5,803 nucleotides of DNA, from the NCBI GenBank assembly GCA_003229995.1, contig QIGJ01000286.1:1-5803 (forward strand), given 5' to 3'. A model generated the notes under the pieces. That model saw nothing but the letters and a program-made list of their open reading frames with translations. It was not told the origin of the DNA and ran no database searches. Shown one piece after another: positions 5,626-5,803 of the stretch. Position 1 is the stretch's first letter. Each line of letters starts with the position of its first letter. The stretch is from Gammaproteobacteria bacterium (lineage in GTDB: Bacteria > Pseudomonadota > Gammaproteobacteria > SZUA-152). The translations under genes were made by a program, and so were the position numbers.

Positions 5626-5803
5626 AAACCTGCCCCCTTAAAGCTATTTTAAGAATTGACAATGAAGCCTCAGATTGCGCCATCATCAAGCCCATTATCG
5701 TCCGACGGCTTACTCTCTTTAGCCTTGCTTTTCGATAAAACCCGATAAGATTTTGAAGTGAAAAAATTAAGAGAGTGATCTATACACTTTACCGAATATG
5801 ATG
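5626..5803. other. Right-end non-coding stretch, no gene supported
   Basis: Apart from the ribosome site of the small minus-strand gene, no credible coding frame is seen here. A perfect 8-base inverted repeat, ACTCTCTT (5712-5719) and AAGAGAGT (5769-5776), spans 49 bases; it may be chance. The window ends before the next gene, so promoter elements for a gene to the right could be present. Confidence 0.4.

Noticed and set aside
5661..5747. A 28-codon plus-strand open frame starting ATGAAGCCTCAG
   Set aside because: It is very short, has no ribosome site, and its low-complexity serine/leucine content is not convincing.

Overview
The window looks like chromosomal DNA from a proteobacterium, most likely a gammaproteobacterium (a betaproteobacterium is possible). 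The evidence is the leuCDB gene order with a LysR-type regulator divergent from leuC, the LeuC/LeuD sequence style, moderate GC judged by eye, and several interspersed-repeat families in the spacers. I cannot name the genus.

Positions 1-2712 (minus strand) carry a leucine operon read leuC > leuD > leuB, with leuB cut by the left window edge. LeuC and LeuD form isopropylmalate isomerase and LeuB is the next enzyme, 3-isopropylmalate dehydrogenase. The two intergenic gaps are unusually roomy (116 and 105 bases), and each holds a different repeat-like sequence: a GCAAAG-type inverted repeat between leuC and leuD, and a GTAGGGTGGGC-type hairpin between leuD and leuB.

Positions 2713-2852 are a divergent control region. 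A good sigma70-like promoter points at leuC. A perfect CATTCC-N5-GGAATG inverted repeat, containing the T-N11-A signature of LysR-type operators, lies about 64 bases upstream of the predicted leuC transcription start. The divergent LysR-family gene (2853-3722, plus) is therefore a likely regulator of leuCDB and of itself.

Positions 3723-4109, between convergent genes, contain no gene. They hold two adjacent copies of a MITE-like element. The first copy (about 180 bases) is almost entirely one long imperfect hairpin. The two copies differ by 10- and 11-base indels at opposing places in the stem, so the folded shape appears to have been kept. The second copy carries a 48-base insertion that could fold into two small hairpins. 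This is the most unusual structure in the window.

Positions 4110-5374 hold a divergent pair: a small secreted outer-membrane beta-barrel protein (minus) and a multi-pass membrane protein of the isoprenylcysteine methyltransferase/NnrU/MddA type (plus). A 64-codon GTG-start gene of unknown function follows on the minus strand (5431-5625). The last 178 bases show no gene I can support.
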